In this document: one piece after another, positions 32,280-41,288 of the stretch
Position numbering within the stretch: position 1 is the stretch's first letter
Layout of the letters: the number at the start of each line of letters is the position of its first letter
NCBI RefSeq assembly: GCF_041154505.1
Contig: NZ_AP028672.1
Location: 2,436,001-2,500,000 of the forward strand
Reading direction: 5' to 3'
DNA: 64,000 bases
Source of the DNA: Acidovorax sp. A79
GTDB lineage: Bacteria > Pseudomonadota > Gammaproteobacteria > Burkholderiales > Burkholderiaceae_C
The notes under the pieces: model-generated
The model's database searches: none
Told to the model about the DNA's origin: nothing
What the model saw: only the letters and a program-made list of their open reading frames with translations
Translations under genes and position numbers: made by a program

Positions 32280-33416
32280 ATGCCACACACCGACCGCATC
32301 AAATGCCTGCTCGTCGATGACATTCCTGAAAACCTGATCGCGCTGGAAGCGCTGCTGCAGCGCGACGGCCTCGACATCCTGAAGGCCCAGTCCGGCCCTC
32401 AGGCACTGGAGCTGCTGCTCGCCCACGGGGACGTGGCGCTGGCCCTGCTCGATGTGCAGATGCCGGAGATGAATGGCTTTGAGCTGGCCGAACTGATCCG
32501 CGGCAGCGAGCGCACGCGCCATATTCCGCTGATCTTCATGACCGCCGGTTCCCGCGAGCAGAACTGGCAGTTCCGGGGCTACGAAAGCGGTGCGGTGGAC
32601 TTTCTGTACAAGCCCATCGAACCGCACGTGCTCACCAGCAAGGCCAACGTGTTCTTCGAGCTGCACCGGCGCAAGCAGGCCCTGGCCCACGAACTGAAGG
32701 AGCGCACGGCGGCGCTGCGCATCAACGAGATGTTCATGGCGGTGCTGAGCCACGACCTGCGCACGCCCCTGATGTCGATCACGGCGGCCGCCACGGTGCT
32801 CAAGCGCCAGCCCGATGCCGAGAAGGTGAGCGCGATGGCCGACCGGGTGCTCAGCAGCAGCCAGCGCATGGGCCGGATGATCGAAGACCTGCTGGACGTC
32901 ACCCGGATACGCCACGCGGGCGGGCTGGCCCTGCAGCTGGGCCCCGTCGACATGCAGGCCGTGGTGCAGCGCGCGCTGGACGAGGTGCAGACCGGGTTCC
33001 CGGCCCACCGCATCGAGTCCACGCTGGCGGGGGACCTGGCCGGGGTCTGGGACGCCGAGCGCATGTGCCAGGTGATGACCAACCTGGTGGGCAATGCCAT
33101 CCACCACGGCGATCCCGCACAACCCGTGCGCATCGCGGTGGACGGAACCCAGGCGGGGAGCGTGTCGGTCTCGGTGGCCAACGGGGGCGTGATACCGCCA
33201 GGCCTGCTGCCCCATCTTTTCGACCCGTTCCACGGACGGGAAAGAGAGCCGGGACGCCACCAGGGGCTGGGGCTGGGACTGTTCATCGCGCACCAGATCG
33301 TTCGCGCGCACTCGGGGAACATCGAGGTGTGCTCACAGGACGCAAGCACCTCTTTTCGCGTGACCCTGCCCCGGGTCTCGTCTGCGCCCGGCGATCGCAA
33401 GGCACCGCCGGCCTGA
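32280..33416 (+). CDS. Response-regulator/histidine-kinase fusion (receiver-HisKA-ATPase)
   Basis: A 378-residue cytoplasmic protein. Receiver domain 1-125 with Asp58 (LLDVQMPEMNGFEL), a short coiled helix, HisKA with His158 (LSHDLRTPL) and an ATPase domain with the N box (NLVGNAIHHG) and G box (GLGLGLFIA). There is no membrane segment, so it is probably driven by phosphoryl transfer to its receiver, perhaps from the hybrid kinase upstream. An in-frame ATG at 32223, overlapping the cheB stop, is an alternative start adding 19 residues. Confidence 0.88.
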   Translation: MPHTDRIKCLLVDDIPENLIALEALLQRDGLDILKAQSGPQALELLLAHGDVALALLDVQMPEMNGFELAELIRGSERTRHIPLIFMTAGSREQNWQFRGYESGAVDFLYKPIEPHVLTSKANVFFELHRRKQALAHELKERTAALRINEMFMAVLSHDLRTPLMSITAAATVLKRQPDAEKVSAMADRVLSSSQRMGRMIEDLLDVTRIRHAGGLALQLGPVDMQAVVQRALDEVQTGFPAHRIESTLAGDLAGVWDAERMCQVMTNLVGNAIHHGDPAQPVRIAVDGTQAGSVSVSVANGGVIPPGLLPHLFDPFHGREREPGRHQGLGLGLFIAHQIVRAHSGNIEVCSQDASTSFRVTLPRVSSAPGDRKAPPA

Positions 33417-33431
33417 GCCGGCACGGCGGTG
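33403..33431. terminator. Bidirectional hairpin between convergent signalling genes
   Basis: CACCGCCG (33403-33410) pairs with CGGCGGTG (33424-33431), continued inside by GCC/GGC with one bulged base. It overlaps the stop codon of the receiver-kinase. No clear U-tract follows on either side, so termination is possible but not certain. Confidence 0.4.
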
Positions 33432-33436
33432 GCGTG

Positions 33437-33805
33437 TCAGGCGACGGGGCGCGCCACGGCCTCGCGGATGGAACTCAGCAGCTGCTCCAGGTCCTCCAGG
33501 TCGAAGGGCTTGAGCAAGGTCCGGACATTGGGGCCCCAGGCGCCGGGATAGTGGCCCAGTTCATAGCCCGAGCACAGGACCACCCAGCGTTGCGGGTCCT
33601 GGGCCAGCAGCCGGCGCGCGAGATCCGTCCCCGAAATGCCGGGCAGGCTCACGTCCGAGACCAGCAGGTCGTAGGACTGCAGGGCATCAAGCTCCAGGGC
33701 TTCTTCGGCCGTGGCGCACGAAGTCACCGTCTGGCCTTCGCCCTCCATCAGCATGCCAATGGTCTCGCGCAGTTCGGCGTTGTCTTCCACGTAGAGGATT
33801 CGCAT
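33437..33805 (-). CDS. Single-domain response regulator
   Basis: A 122-residue CheY-like receiver with no output domain. The acidic pair is in YVEDN, the phosphoacceptor is in LLVSDVSLPGISG and the conserved Lys is in TLLKPFD. Such proteins act as phosphate shuttles or bind a partner protein. It is convergent with the receiver-kinase gene and may be its partner. Confidence 0.88.
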   Translation of the reverse strand: MRILYVEDNAELRETIGMLMEGEGQTVTSCATAEEALELDALQSYDLLVSDVSLPGISGTDLARRLLAQDPQRWVVLCSGYELGHYPGAWGPNVRTLLKPFDLEDLEQLLSSIREAVARPVA

Positions 33806-33976
33806 ACATCACAGATTTTCTTGTCCTCCATGCCCCTGACGTCGCCCCACGGCAGCAGGCGGCATGCCCAAGCCCGGATCATCCACACAAGCCAGGCGGC
33901 CCCCTGTAGGACAACGCGCACTTCCGTCCCCTGGGGCGCACGCGGGCGCCGCCCCGCGTCCAGGGCGGCGGTGCGG

Positions 33977-34480
33977 CTACTCCTCCAGCAGCGAGCGCAA
34001 CATCCACGCCGTCTGCTCGTGCACCGTCAGGCGCTGCGTCAGCAGGTCGGCCGTGGGCTCGTCGCTGGCCTTGTCCGCCAGCGGGAACAGGCTGCGGGCG
34101 GTGCGGGCCACGGCCTCATGGCCTTCGACCAGCACACGCACCATATCGAGCGCCTTGGGCGGCTTGGCGGGCGCGTCGGGCACCGTGGCGAGCTTGCCGA
34201 ACTCGGCGTACGAGCCGGGCGCCACATGGCCCAGCGAGCGGATGCGCTCGGCGATCGGGTCCACCGCGTTCCACAGTTCGGTGTACTGCGCCATGAACAT
34301 GGTGTGCAGCGTGTTGAACATGGGGCCCGTCACGTTCCAGTGGAAGTTGTGCGTGGTCAGGTACAGCGTGTAGGTGTCGGCCAGCAGGCGCGAGAGGCCT
34401 TGCGCGATCGCGGCGCGGTCCTTGTCGCTGATGCCGATGTTGATGCTGGGGGCTGCGGTGGTCTTGGGGGCCTTGGCCAT
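33977..34480 (-). CDS. dps: Dps-family ferritin-like DNA-protection protein
   Basis: A 167-residue protein. The intersubunit ferroxidase ligands are in [20 protein letters not shown] (His and nearby acidic residues) and [13 protein letters not shown]. The N-terminal tail is basic ([11 protein letters not shown]). Dps oxidises iron with peroxide and can cover DNA. The ATG at 34480 has GAAGGAG eight bases upstream, so the longer frame from 34510 was rejected. oxyR lies two genes away, which fits peroxide control, but no OxyR box was identified. Confidence 0.93.
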   Translation of the reverse strand: MAKAPKTTAAPSINIGISDKDRAAIAQGLSRLLADTYTLYLTTHNFHWNVTGPMFNTLHTMFMAQYTELWNAVDPIAERIRSLGHVAPGSYAEFGKLATVPDAPAKPPKALDMVRVLVEGHEAVARTARSLFPLADKASDEPTADLLTQRLTVHEQTAWMLRSLLEE

Positions 34481-34602
34481 GGGAAGCTCCTTCGTTGGAA
34501 TGGGGGTCAATCGATGGAATCCGCCGCGCCATCGCAGCCCGGAAGGCTCCGGGCCACGGCGCGCGGCGGCTGGTGGTCACTGTAGCGCAGGCGCCAAAGC
34601 CA

Positions 34603-36342
34603 TCACTGCATCTGGCTCAAATTCCCGATGCGCACGAGCATCTCGGTGAACATCTGCATGTCCGCGTCCAGGTCCACCACTTCCTTGAACTCCTTGGCGT
34701 TGTGGGCCGTGTACTTCTTGCCCGGCATCGCGGGGCCGAAGTTGATGGCGTTGGGCATGAGCTTGGCCGTGGTGCTGCCGGCGGTAGGCACGGGCTTGGC
34801 TTCCAGGCCCGTGGTGTCGCCAAAGGTGTTGAGCAGCGTGGAGAGCCAGGCGCCCTGGGGGTCGCGGGCCATCCAGTTGCCCTGGCTGTGGTCCACCTCC
34901 ACCGCCACGCCGGCCTGGGCGCCCCAGGCCTTGATCTTCGCGGCCGTCGCCTGGGAGAGCGCCTCGGGCGTGCTGCCGCGGGGCATGCGCACATTCACCA
35001 GCACGTCGACCTTGCCATCCTTCTCGCGCACGAGGTTGGGCGACATCGTCAGCGGGCCCATGAAGTCGTCGGCATACGCCAGGCCCAGCGTGCGGCCCAG
35101 GTAGTCGGTGCCGTACAGGTCGGTGAGGTAGCGCACGGCCTGTGCGTAGCCGTTGGGGGCCAGAGCGACGCCGGACTCCTTGAGGAACAGCGCCAGGCGC
35201 GGCAGCGGGTTCACGCCCTCTTCGGGGCGCGAGCCGTGGGCCGATGCGCCGGTGACCTTGACCTGCACGGCTGCGCCGTCCTGCGTCACGTCGATGCTGA
35301 AGGGCCCGCCCTGCGGCTTGTACTTCTCGACGAATGCCGCCTTGGCAGCGTTCAGGCGCGCCGCCACATCGGCCGCGTTGCCGCCCTGCAGCCTGGCCGT
35401 GGCGGTCTGCGGCACGGCGTTGGCCGATGCGGCGCCGGCCATGGCGGTGATGGCGGTGGCGCTGACGCTAGCCATCGATCCCAGCGCGAACGAGGCGCGC
35501 AGCGCGCCGGAGCCCTTCTCGGCCACCACGGCGGGGTACTTGCTGTCGAGCACGATGTTGTACTCGGGCAGTTCGGTCCTGGCGCGGTAGTACTTCATGG
35601 CGTCGCCACCGGTCTCTTCCGTCGTCTCGATCATGAGGCGGATGGTGCGCGACAGCGGCAGGCCGCTGTCCTTGACCGTCTTCATCGCATACAGCACGGC
35701 GGCGATCGAGCCCTTGTCGTCGATGGAGCCGCGGCCGTACAGGTTGCCGCCCACGCGCGTGAGCTTGAACGGGTCCAGGCGCGTGCCGTCGTCCAACACC
35801 CATTCGTCGGGCACCACGGGCACCACGTCGGCGTGCGTGAGGATGCCGAACTCCTCCTTGCCCGTGCCGGGCAGCTTCACTTCAAAGATGCGGTTGTCCA
35901 AATTGCGGTACTGCAGGCCAAAATCGCGGGCCATGCGTTCCACCAGCGCGCCGAAGGCGATGATGGACTTGTCCTCGTGCGGCGGCACTTTCTCGGACCG
36001 GAAGGTGGGGAGCGCCACCATCTTCGCCGTGGCGTCGATCACCGCGGATTGGTTGTGCAGGCGGTTGTACAGGCCCAGCAGGCGGCTGATGTTGACCAGG
36101 TCATCGCCCGCCAGCGGCTGCTTGGCCGCATAGGCCGAGACGCTGGCGCGCAGCAGCGGGTTCTCGCGCGCGGCCTGGGCCAGGAACTCGGTGAAGCTGC
36201 CTTGCGCTGCGGCGGGCAGCACGGCCACCAGGCGGTCCATGTCGGCCTTCTTGACAGTGCCCGCCGAGGGTGCGTTGGTGGGCATGCTGGTGCACGCGGC
36301 CAGGCCCAGGGCCAGGCCGGCGGCCATCAGGATTTTTTTCAT
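34603..36342 (-). CDS. M20-family metallopeptidase lipoprotein (dipeptidase type)
   Basis: A 579-residue protein. The N-terminus has a lipobox (LAAC, Cys17), so it is probably a lipid-anchored periplasmic enzyme. Metal ligands of the M20 family are visible as His170 and Asp172 (THADVVP), an Asp of GRGSIDDKG (about 208) and Glu242-Glu243 (TTEETGG). The inserted dimerisation domain is longer than usual. M20 dipeptidases remove residues from small peptides; the substrate is unknown. It is between dps and oxyR on the same strand, with gaps over 120 bases. Confidence 0.88.
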   Translation of the reverse strand: MKKILMAAGLALGLAACTSMPTNAPSAGTVKKADMDRLVAVLPAAAQGSFTEFLAQAARENPLLRASVSAYAAKQPLAGDDLVNISRLLGLYNRLHNQSAVIDATAKMVALPTFRSEKVPPHEDKSIIAFGALVERMARDFGLQYRNLDNRIFEVKLPGTGKEEFGILTHADVVPVVPDEWVLDDGTRLDPFKLTRVGGNLYGRGSIDDKGSIAAVLYAMKTVKDSGLPLSRTIRLMIETTEETGGDAMKYYRARTELPEYNIVLDSKYPAVVAEKGSGALRASFALGSMASVSATAITAMAGAASANAVPQTATARLQGGNAADVAARLNAAKAAFVEKYKPQGGPFSIDVTQDGAAVQVKVTGASAHGSRPEEGVNPLPRLALFLKESGVALAPNGYAQAVRYLTDLYGTDYLGRTLGLAYADDFMGPLTMSPNLVREKDGKVDVLVNVRMPRGSTPEALSQATAAKIKAWGAQAGVAVEVDHSQGNWMARDPQGAWLSTLLNTFGDTTGLEAKPVPTAGSTTAKLMPNAINFGPAMPGKKYTAHNAKEFKEVVDLDADMQMFTEMLVRIGNLSQMQ

Positions 36343-36500
36343 CTATTGCTTTCCTTGGGTTGTGGAGTGCGCAGGGCGCCCGCGGTGCGCATGTGGCGCA
36401 GCCCCGCGGTGCGGACGGCCCGTTGGCGCCGCCCGCGGCGTGCCGCCCGAAAGCAGCCGCACGCCATGCGGGGCGAGAGTGTAGTCCCGCGCAGGCGGGG

Positions 36501-37466
36501 TCAGGACAGGCGCTTGACGCCGGGCAGCTCGCAGGCATACACGGCGTTGCGCAGTGCCGCGATGGCTTCGTAGCGCGTGAAGCTGCGCCGCCATGCCAGC
36601 ACCACGCGGCGCATGGGCGGCGGCCCCCCATCCTCTTCACGGATGGGCAGGTAGCGGATGTAGGTCTCGTCGCTCTTGCGGCGGCGTGACACGGTCAGCA
36701 GGGCGTCGCGCGGCACCGACAGGCGCGGCACCAGGGTCACGCCCATGCCCGCGGCCACCATGTGCTTGATGGTCTCCAGCGACGAGCCCTCGAAGGACTT
36801 GCGGATGCCCTCGGCATTGCTCGCAAAGCGCGCGAACTCGGGGCAGACCTCCAGCACGTGGTCGCGAAAGCAGTGGCCCGCCCCCAGCAGCAGCATGGTT
36901 TCACTCTTGAGTTCGGCGGCCGTCACGGATTTCTTGGCCGCCAGCGGGTGCGAACTGGGCACCGCCGCCATGAAGGGCTCGTCGTACAGCGGCGCCATGG
37001 CCAGGCCCGTGTCCGGAAACGGCTCGGCCAGGATGGCGCAGTCGATCTCGCCCGTGCGCAGCATTTCCAGCAGCTTCACCGTGAAGTTCTCCTGCAGCAT
37101 GAGCGGCATTTGCGGCGAGCGGCCGATGGCCTGGCGCACCAGGTCGGGCAGCAGATAGGGCCCGATGGTGTAGATCACGCCCAGGGTCAGCGGGCCGGCC
37201 AGCGGGTCCTTGCCGCGCTTGGCGATTTCCTTGATGGCCGCCGCCTGTTCCAGCACGCTCTGGGCCTGGCGCACGATCTCCTCGCCCAGCGGCGTGACCG
37301 AGACCTCGCCCGCGCTGCGCTCGAAGAGCTTCACGTCGAGCTCTTCCTCCAGCTTCTTGATCGCGACCGACAGCGTGGGCTGCGAGACATAGCAGGCATC
37401 GGCCGCATGGCCAAAGTGCTTCTCGCGCGCCACGGCGACGATGTACTTGAGTTCGGTCAGGGTCAT
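36501..37466 (-). CDS. oxyR: Hydrogen-peroxide-sensing LysR regulator OxyR
   Basis: A 321-residue LysR regulator: helix-turn-helix 1-60 (HFGHAADACYVSQPTLSVAI), then a substrate-type domain. The two redox cysteines are Cys199 and Cys208 in GHCFRDHVLEVC, at exactly the E. coli numbers and spacing, so it should form the peroxide-induced disulphide. It would activate catalase, peroxidase and dps genes. It is 88 bases downstream of recG, a common pairing in betaproteobacteria. Confidence 0.95.
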   Translation of the reverse strand: MTLTELKYIVAVAREKHFGHAADACYVSQPTLSVAIKKLEEELDVKLFERSAGEVSVTPLGEEIVRQAQSVLEQAAAIKEIAKRGKDPLAGPLTLGVIYTIGPYLLPDLVRQAIGRSPQMPLMLQENFTVKLLEMLRTGEIDCAILAEPFPDTGLAMAPLYDEPFMAAVPSSHPLAAKKSVTAAELKSETMLLLGAGHCFRDHVLEVCPEFARFASNAEGIRKSFEGSSLETIKHMVAAGMGVTLVPRLSVPRDALLTVSRRRKSDETYIRYLPIREEDGGPPPMRRVVLAWRRSFTRYEAIAALRNAVYACELPGVKRLS

Positions 37467-37554
37467 GGTCTGTTCCTGGGCTGGGGGTGAATGGCAGTCC
37501 CCTGCCCATGCTGCGCGCGCGGCAGCGCGCGGCGGCTTGGGGGGAGTGTCATCT

Positions 37555-39780
37555 TCATGCCTTCAGATAGTCCGATTTTCCACCCAACCAGCGCGCCACG
37601 TGTTGCGCCGCCAGGTCCGGGTGGCGGTCCAGCATCACCGGCGCCAGTTCGCGGGCCCAGTCGAGCAGCACGGTGTCGGTGGCCAGGTCGGCAAAACGCA
37701 GCAGCGCGTCGCCCGACTGGCGCGCGCCCAGGAACTCGCCGGGGCCCCGGATCTCCAGGTCGCGCCGGGCGATCTCGAAGCCGTCGTTGGTCTCGGCCAT
37801 GGCACGCAGGCGCTCCTTGGCGGTCTCGCCCACGCGGCCGCTGTCGTTGGTGGCATACAGCAGCACGCAGGCGGACGCCGCCGCGCCGCGCCCCACGCGG
37901 CCGCGCAGCTGGTGCAGCTGCGACAGGCCAAAGCGCTCGGCATGCTCGATGACCATGAGCGAGGCGTTGGGCACGTCCACGCCCACCTCGATCACTGTGG
38001 TGCTGACCAGCACGCCCATCTGGCCGCTGGTGAACAGCGCCATCACCGCCTTCTTCTCGGCGCTGGGCATGCGCGAGTGCAGCAGCCCGACCATGACGCC
38101 GGGAAGCGCTTCGCTCAGATCGGCATGCGTCGCGGTGGCATTGGTCAGGTCCAGCGCCTCGCTCTCTTCGATCAGCGGGCACACCCAGTACACCTGCCGC
38201 CCGGCCTCCACCTGGGCGCCGATGCGCTCGATGACTTCGTCCTTGCGGCTGTCGGCGATCAGCTTGGTGACGATGGGCGTGCGGCCGGGGGGCAACTCGT
38301 CGATCACCGAGACGTCGAGGTCGGCGTAGTAGCTCATGGCCAGCGTGCGCGGAATCGGGGTCGCGCTCATCATCAGCATGTGCGGCTCCATGGGAACCTT
38401 GCGCCCCCACGCTCCGCCGCTGCGCGGGTCGCTGCCCCCCGAAGAGGCCGCGTCGCCTTGGGGCGGCCCGGCGGCGACGCCCTCCGCCAGCTTTTGCCGC
38501 AGCGCCAGCCGCTGCGCGACGCCAAAGCGGTGCTGCTCGTCGATGATGGCCAGCGCCAGGTTCCTGAACCGCACCTGCTCCTGGATCACGGCGTGGGTGC
38601 CCACCACCAGGGCGGCCTCGCCGCTCTCGACCAGCGCCAGCATCGCGGTGCGGTCCTTCTTCTTTTGCCCGCCCACCAGCCAGGCCACCCTGCGGCCGCG
38701 CGCGGCCAGCAGGGGTTCGAGCCAGCCGATCATCTTGGCGAAGTGCTGCTCGGCCAGGATCTCGGTGGGCGCCATCAGCGCGCACTGCCAGCCCGCGTCC
38801 ATGGCCAGGCACGCGGCCAGGGCCGACACCACGGTCTTGCCCGATCCCACGTCGCCCTGCAGCAGCCGGTGCATGGGTACCTGGCGCGCCAGGTCGGCCG
38901 CGATCTCCTCGCCCACGCGGCGCTGCGCGGCGGTCAGGCTGAAGGGCAGCACGGCCATCAGTTGCTCGTGCAGCGGCAGCGCACCATCGGTGGGCCGACG
39001 CACCTTCAGCACCGGCGCACGCAGCATGTCCCGCGCGCGGCGTGATTGCTGCTGCGACAGTTGCTGGGCCAGCAGCTCCTCCACCTTCAGGCGCTGCCAC
39101 GCGGGGTGGCTGTGGTCTTCCAGCGTGGACAGCGCCACATCCGGCGTGGGGTGGTGCAAAAAAGTGAGCGCCTCGCGCAGGCTGAACAAGCGCGGGAGGC
39201 CATTCTGGCTTGTAAAACGCGCATACGGCGGCTCGGTGCCGGGTGGCAGCGTGTCCGACAGGTCCACCCGGGCCAGCGCACCGACCACCGCGCGGCGCAG
39301 GTAGGGCTGCGGCAAGCCGGCCGTGGTGGGGTAGACGGGCGTGAGCGCGGCGGGCAGCTCGCCGCCCGCGAGGCGGAACGCGGGGTGCAGCATCTGCCGG
39401 CCCCAGAACCCGCCCTTGACCTCGCCCCGGATGCGCAGGCGCGCGCCCACGGACAGGGTCTTCTGGTGCGAGGGGTAGAAGCTGAAGAAGCGCAGCTCGC
39501 ACGTGCCGGAGCCGTCCTCCACCTGCACCACCAGCTGGCGGCGCGGGCGCAGCTGCACCTCGCTGGCGGTCACGGTGGCTTCGATCTGGACCATCTGCCC
39601 GTCGCGCGCGCTGGCCAGCGGGGTGATGCGGGTTTCGTCCTCGTAGCGCAGGGGCAGGTGCAGGGCCAGGTCGATGTCGCGCTTGAGGCCCAGCTTCTGC
39701 AGCGCCTTCTGGGCCACCGATGCACCGCCCTTGGACACGGCAGGCGCCGCCGCCGCCGGGGGGCTAGGGCGAATCGGCAT
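37555..39780 (-). CDS. recG: ATP-dependent DNA helicase RecG with an in-frame repeat insertion
   Basis: A 741-residue branch-migration helicase that remodels stalled forks and recombination intermediates. The N-terminal wedge domain comes first, then Walker A (LLQGDVGSGKTVVSALAA), DEQHRFGV, SATPIPRTLAMSYYADLD and the helicase C domain with QLHQLRGRVGRG and GDFLG-type end blocks. Between DEQHRFGVAQRLALRQK and MEPHMLMMSATPIPRT it has about 30 extra residues, rich in Gly, Ala, Ser and Pro, encoded by a dispersed repeat (38395-38480). The longer length compared with about 690-700 residues is largely explained by this. Confidence 0.95.
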   Translation of the reverse strand: MPIRPSPPAAAAPAVSKGGASVAQKALQKLGLKRDIDLALHLPLRYEDETRITPLASARDGQMVQIEATVTASEVQLRPRRQLVVQVEDGSGTCELRFFSFYPSHQKTLSVGARLRIRGEVKGGFWGRQMLHPAFRLAGGELPAALTPVYPTTAGLPQPYLRRAVVGALARVDLSDTLPPGTEPPYARFTSQNGLPRLFSLREALTFLHHPTPDVALSTLEDHSHPAWQRLKVEELLAQQLSQQQSRRARDMLRAPVLKVRRPTDGALPLHEQLMAVLPFSLTAAQRRVGEEIAADLARQVPMHRLLQGDVGSGKTVVSALAACLAMDAGWQCALMAPTEILAEQHFAKMIGWLEPLLAARGRRVAWLVGGQKKKDRTAMLALVESGEAALVVGTHAVIQEQVRFRNLALAIIDEQHRFGVAQRLALRQKLAEGVAAGPPQGDAASSGGSDPRSGGAWGRKVPMEPHMLMMSATPIPRTLAMSYYADLDVSVIDELPPGRTPIVTKLIADSRKDEVIERIGAQVEAGRQVYWVCPLIEESEALDLTNATATHADLSEALPGVMVGLLHSRMPSAEKKAVMALFTSGQMGVLVSTTVIEVGVDVPNASLMVIEHAERFGLSQLHQLRGRVGRGAAASACVLLYATNDSGRVGETAKERLRAMAETNDGFEIARRDLEIRGPGEFLGARQSGDALLRFADLATDTVLLDWARELAPVMLDRHPDLAAQHVARWLGGKSDYLKA
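38395..38480. repeat. Dispersed GC-rich repeat inside recG, copy f
   Basis: Contains CCCCCACGCTCCGCCGCTGC, then a CCCCCCGAAG and CGTCGCCTTGGGGCGGCCCG, the pattern of intergenic repeats common in this bacterial family. It encodes the extra loop of RecG without a stop or frame change. Confidence 0.55.
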
Positions 39781-39925
39781 TCACATGTCCCCTAGGGGAA
39801 ACTCTGGATACGGCGGCGGGCATGTAGCGGGTTTTACGAACGACACGAATGGGCAAAAAGGCTACCATGGTTACCACTGCCAGCGCGTCAAAGCAGGCGC
39901 CTTTTCCGAGTCCAGGGGTCTTGCC

Positions 39926-41206
39926 ATGCTCAAGCGCATCCAAATTCAGCACCTTACCCTGGGCATGTATCTGCACGAGTTCTGCGGCTCGTGGATGGAG
40001 CACCCCTTCTGGCGGGCCAAGTTCCTGCTGAGCGACCCCAAGGACCTCGCCCGCATCCAGGCCACCGCGATCCATGAATGCTGGATCGACACCTCCCGGG
40101 GCCGGGACGTGGCCCCCGGCACCGCCTCGGTGTCCCGCGAGGAGGTGGACGCCCAGATCGAGACGGACTTCAGCCGGCTGGAGGACCTGCCGCCCATCAA
40201 GGTCACGCTGCCCTCCCCACCCCCGCCGCCCAGGCGCGACCGCAAGCCCGCCGACATGAAGAGCGAGCTCAAGGCCGCCGCCGCCCTCTGCGTGAAATCC
40301 AGGGAGGCGGTGATTTCGATGTTCAACGAGGCACGCCTGGGGCGCGCGGTGGACTCCGCCAGCGCGCAGAGCCTGGTGGAGGAAATCTCGGACTCCGTCA
40401 CCCGCAACCCGGGCGCGCTCATCAGCCTGGCGCGCCTGAAGACGGCGGACGACTACACCTACATGCATTCGGTGGCCGTGTGCGCGCTCATGGTGGCGCT
40501 GGCCAAACAGCTCAGGCTCAAGGACGACCAGCAGCGGCTGGCCGGCATGGCGGGCCTGCTGCACGACCTGGGCAAGGCCGCGGTACCGCTCGCGGTGCTC
40601 AACAAGCCCGGCAAGCTCACCGACCAGGAGTTCACCGTGGTGCGCAGCCATCCGGTGCAGGGCTTTCACATGCTCAAGGAAGGCGGCAACATGCCCGACG
40701 CGGTGCTGGACGCCTGCCTGCACCACCACGAGAAGGTGGACGGCTCCGGCTACCCGGACAAGCTGCAGGGCGATGGCATCAGCGTGATCGCGCGCATGAC
40801 GGCGATCTGCGACGTGTACGACGCCATCACCTCCGACCGCCCCTACAAGCGCGGCTGGGACCCCGCCGAATCGCTGCGCCGCATGGCCGAATGGACCCAG
40901 GACCACTTCGACGCGCGGCTGTTCCAGGCGTTCGTCAAGAGCATCGGGATCTATCCCGTGGGCTCGCTCGTGCGGCTGACCTCGGGCCGCATCGGCGTGG
41001 TGACCGAGCAATCGGCCGCGGCGCTCACCACGCCCCATGTCAAGGTGTTCTTCTCCACCAATTCCGGCCTGCGCGTCCCGCCCGAGACGGTGGATCTCTC
41101 CGCCCCGGGGTGCCACGAGAAGATCGTCGCCCGCGAAGACCCGGACAAGTGGCGCTTTCCGGACCTGAACGAGCTGTGGTCGGGCTTTCCGGAAAAGACC
41201 TGGTAG
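39926..41206 (+). CDS. HD-GYP domain protein, probable cyclic-di-GMP phosphodiesterase
   Basis: A 426-residue cytoplasmic protein. Residues 1-110 are a DUF3391-type N-terminal domain with a proline run (PSPPPPPRR) after it. The HD-GYP domain is at about 165-340, with [28 protein letters not shown] (the HD pair) and [14 protein letters not shown] (the GYP). All metal and signature residues look intact, so hydrolysis of cyclic-di-GMP is likely. The ATG at 39926 starts the conserved part. It is divergent from recG. Confidence 0.9.
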   Translation: MLKRIQIQHLTLGMYLHEFCGSWMEHPFWRAKFLLSDPKDLARIQATAIHECWIDTSRGRDVAPGTASVSREEVDAQIETDFSRLEDLPPIKVTLPSPPPPPRRDRKPADMKSELKAAAALCVKSREAVISMFNEARLGRAVDSASAQSLVEEISDSVTRNPGALISLARLKTADDYTYMHSVAVCALMVALAKQLRLKDDQQRLAGMAGLLHDLGKAAVPLAVLNKPGKLTDQEFTVVRSHPVQGFHMLKEGGNMPDAVLDACLHHHEKVDGSGYPDKLQGDGISVIARMTAICDVYDAITSDRPYKRGWDPAESLRRMAEWTQDHFDARLFQAFVKSIGIYPVGSLVRLTSGRIGVVTEQSAAALTTPHVKVFFSTNSGLRVPPETVDLSAPGCHEKIVAREDPDKWRFPDLNELWSGFPEKTW

Positions 41207-41288
41207 GCCCGCCCCCCGGCCCCGCCGTGGGAAAATGGCGGCCTCCCCGCTTTTTTCTTGGCACGGGCCTGTCCGGCCCTCAAGCCCC

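Noticed and set aside
31884..33311. Open frame of 475 codons opposite cheB and the receiver-kinase
   Set aside because: Antisense shadow; the sense strand carries intact catalytic motifs in order.
33806..33976. Possible small gene between the lone receiver and dps
   Set aside because: No frame with a plausible start and ribosome-binding site; I see nothing but GC-rich intergenic DNA.
34495..36573. Open frame of 692 codons opposite the M20 peptidase
   Set aside because: Antisense to a gene with a complete set of metal ligands and a lipobox.
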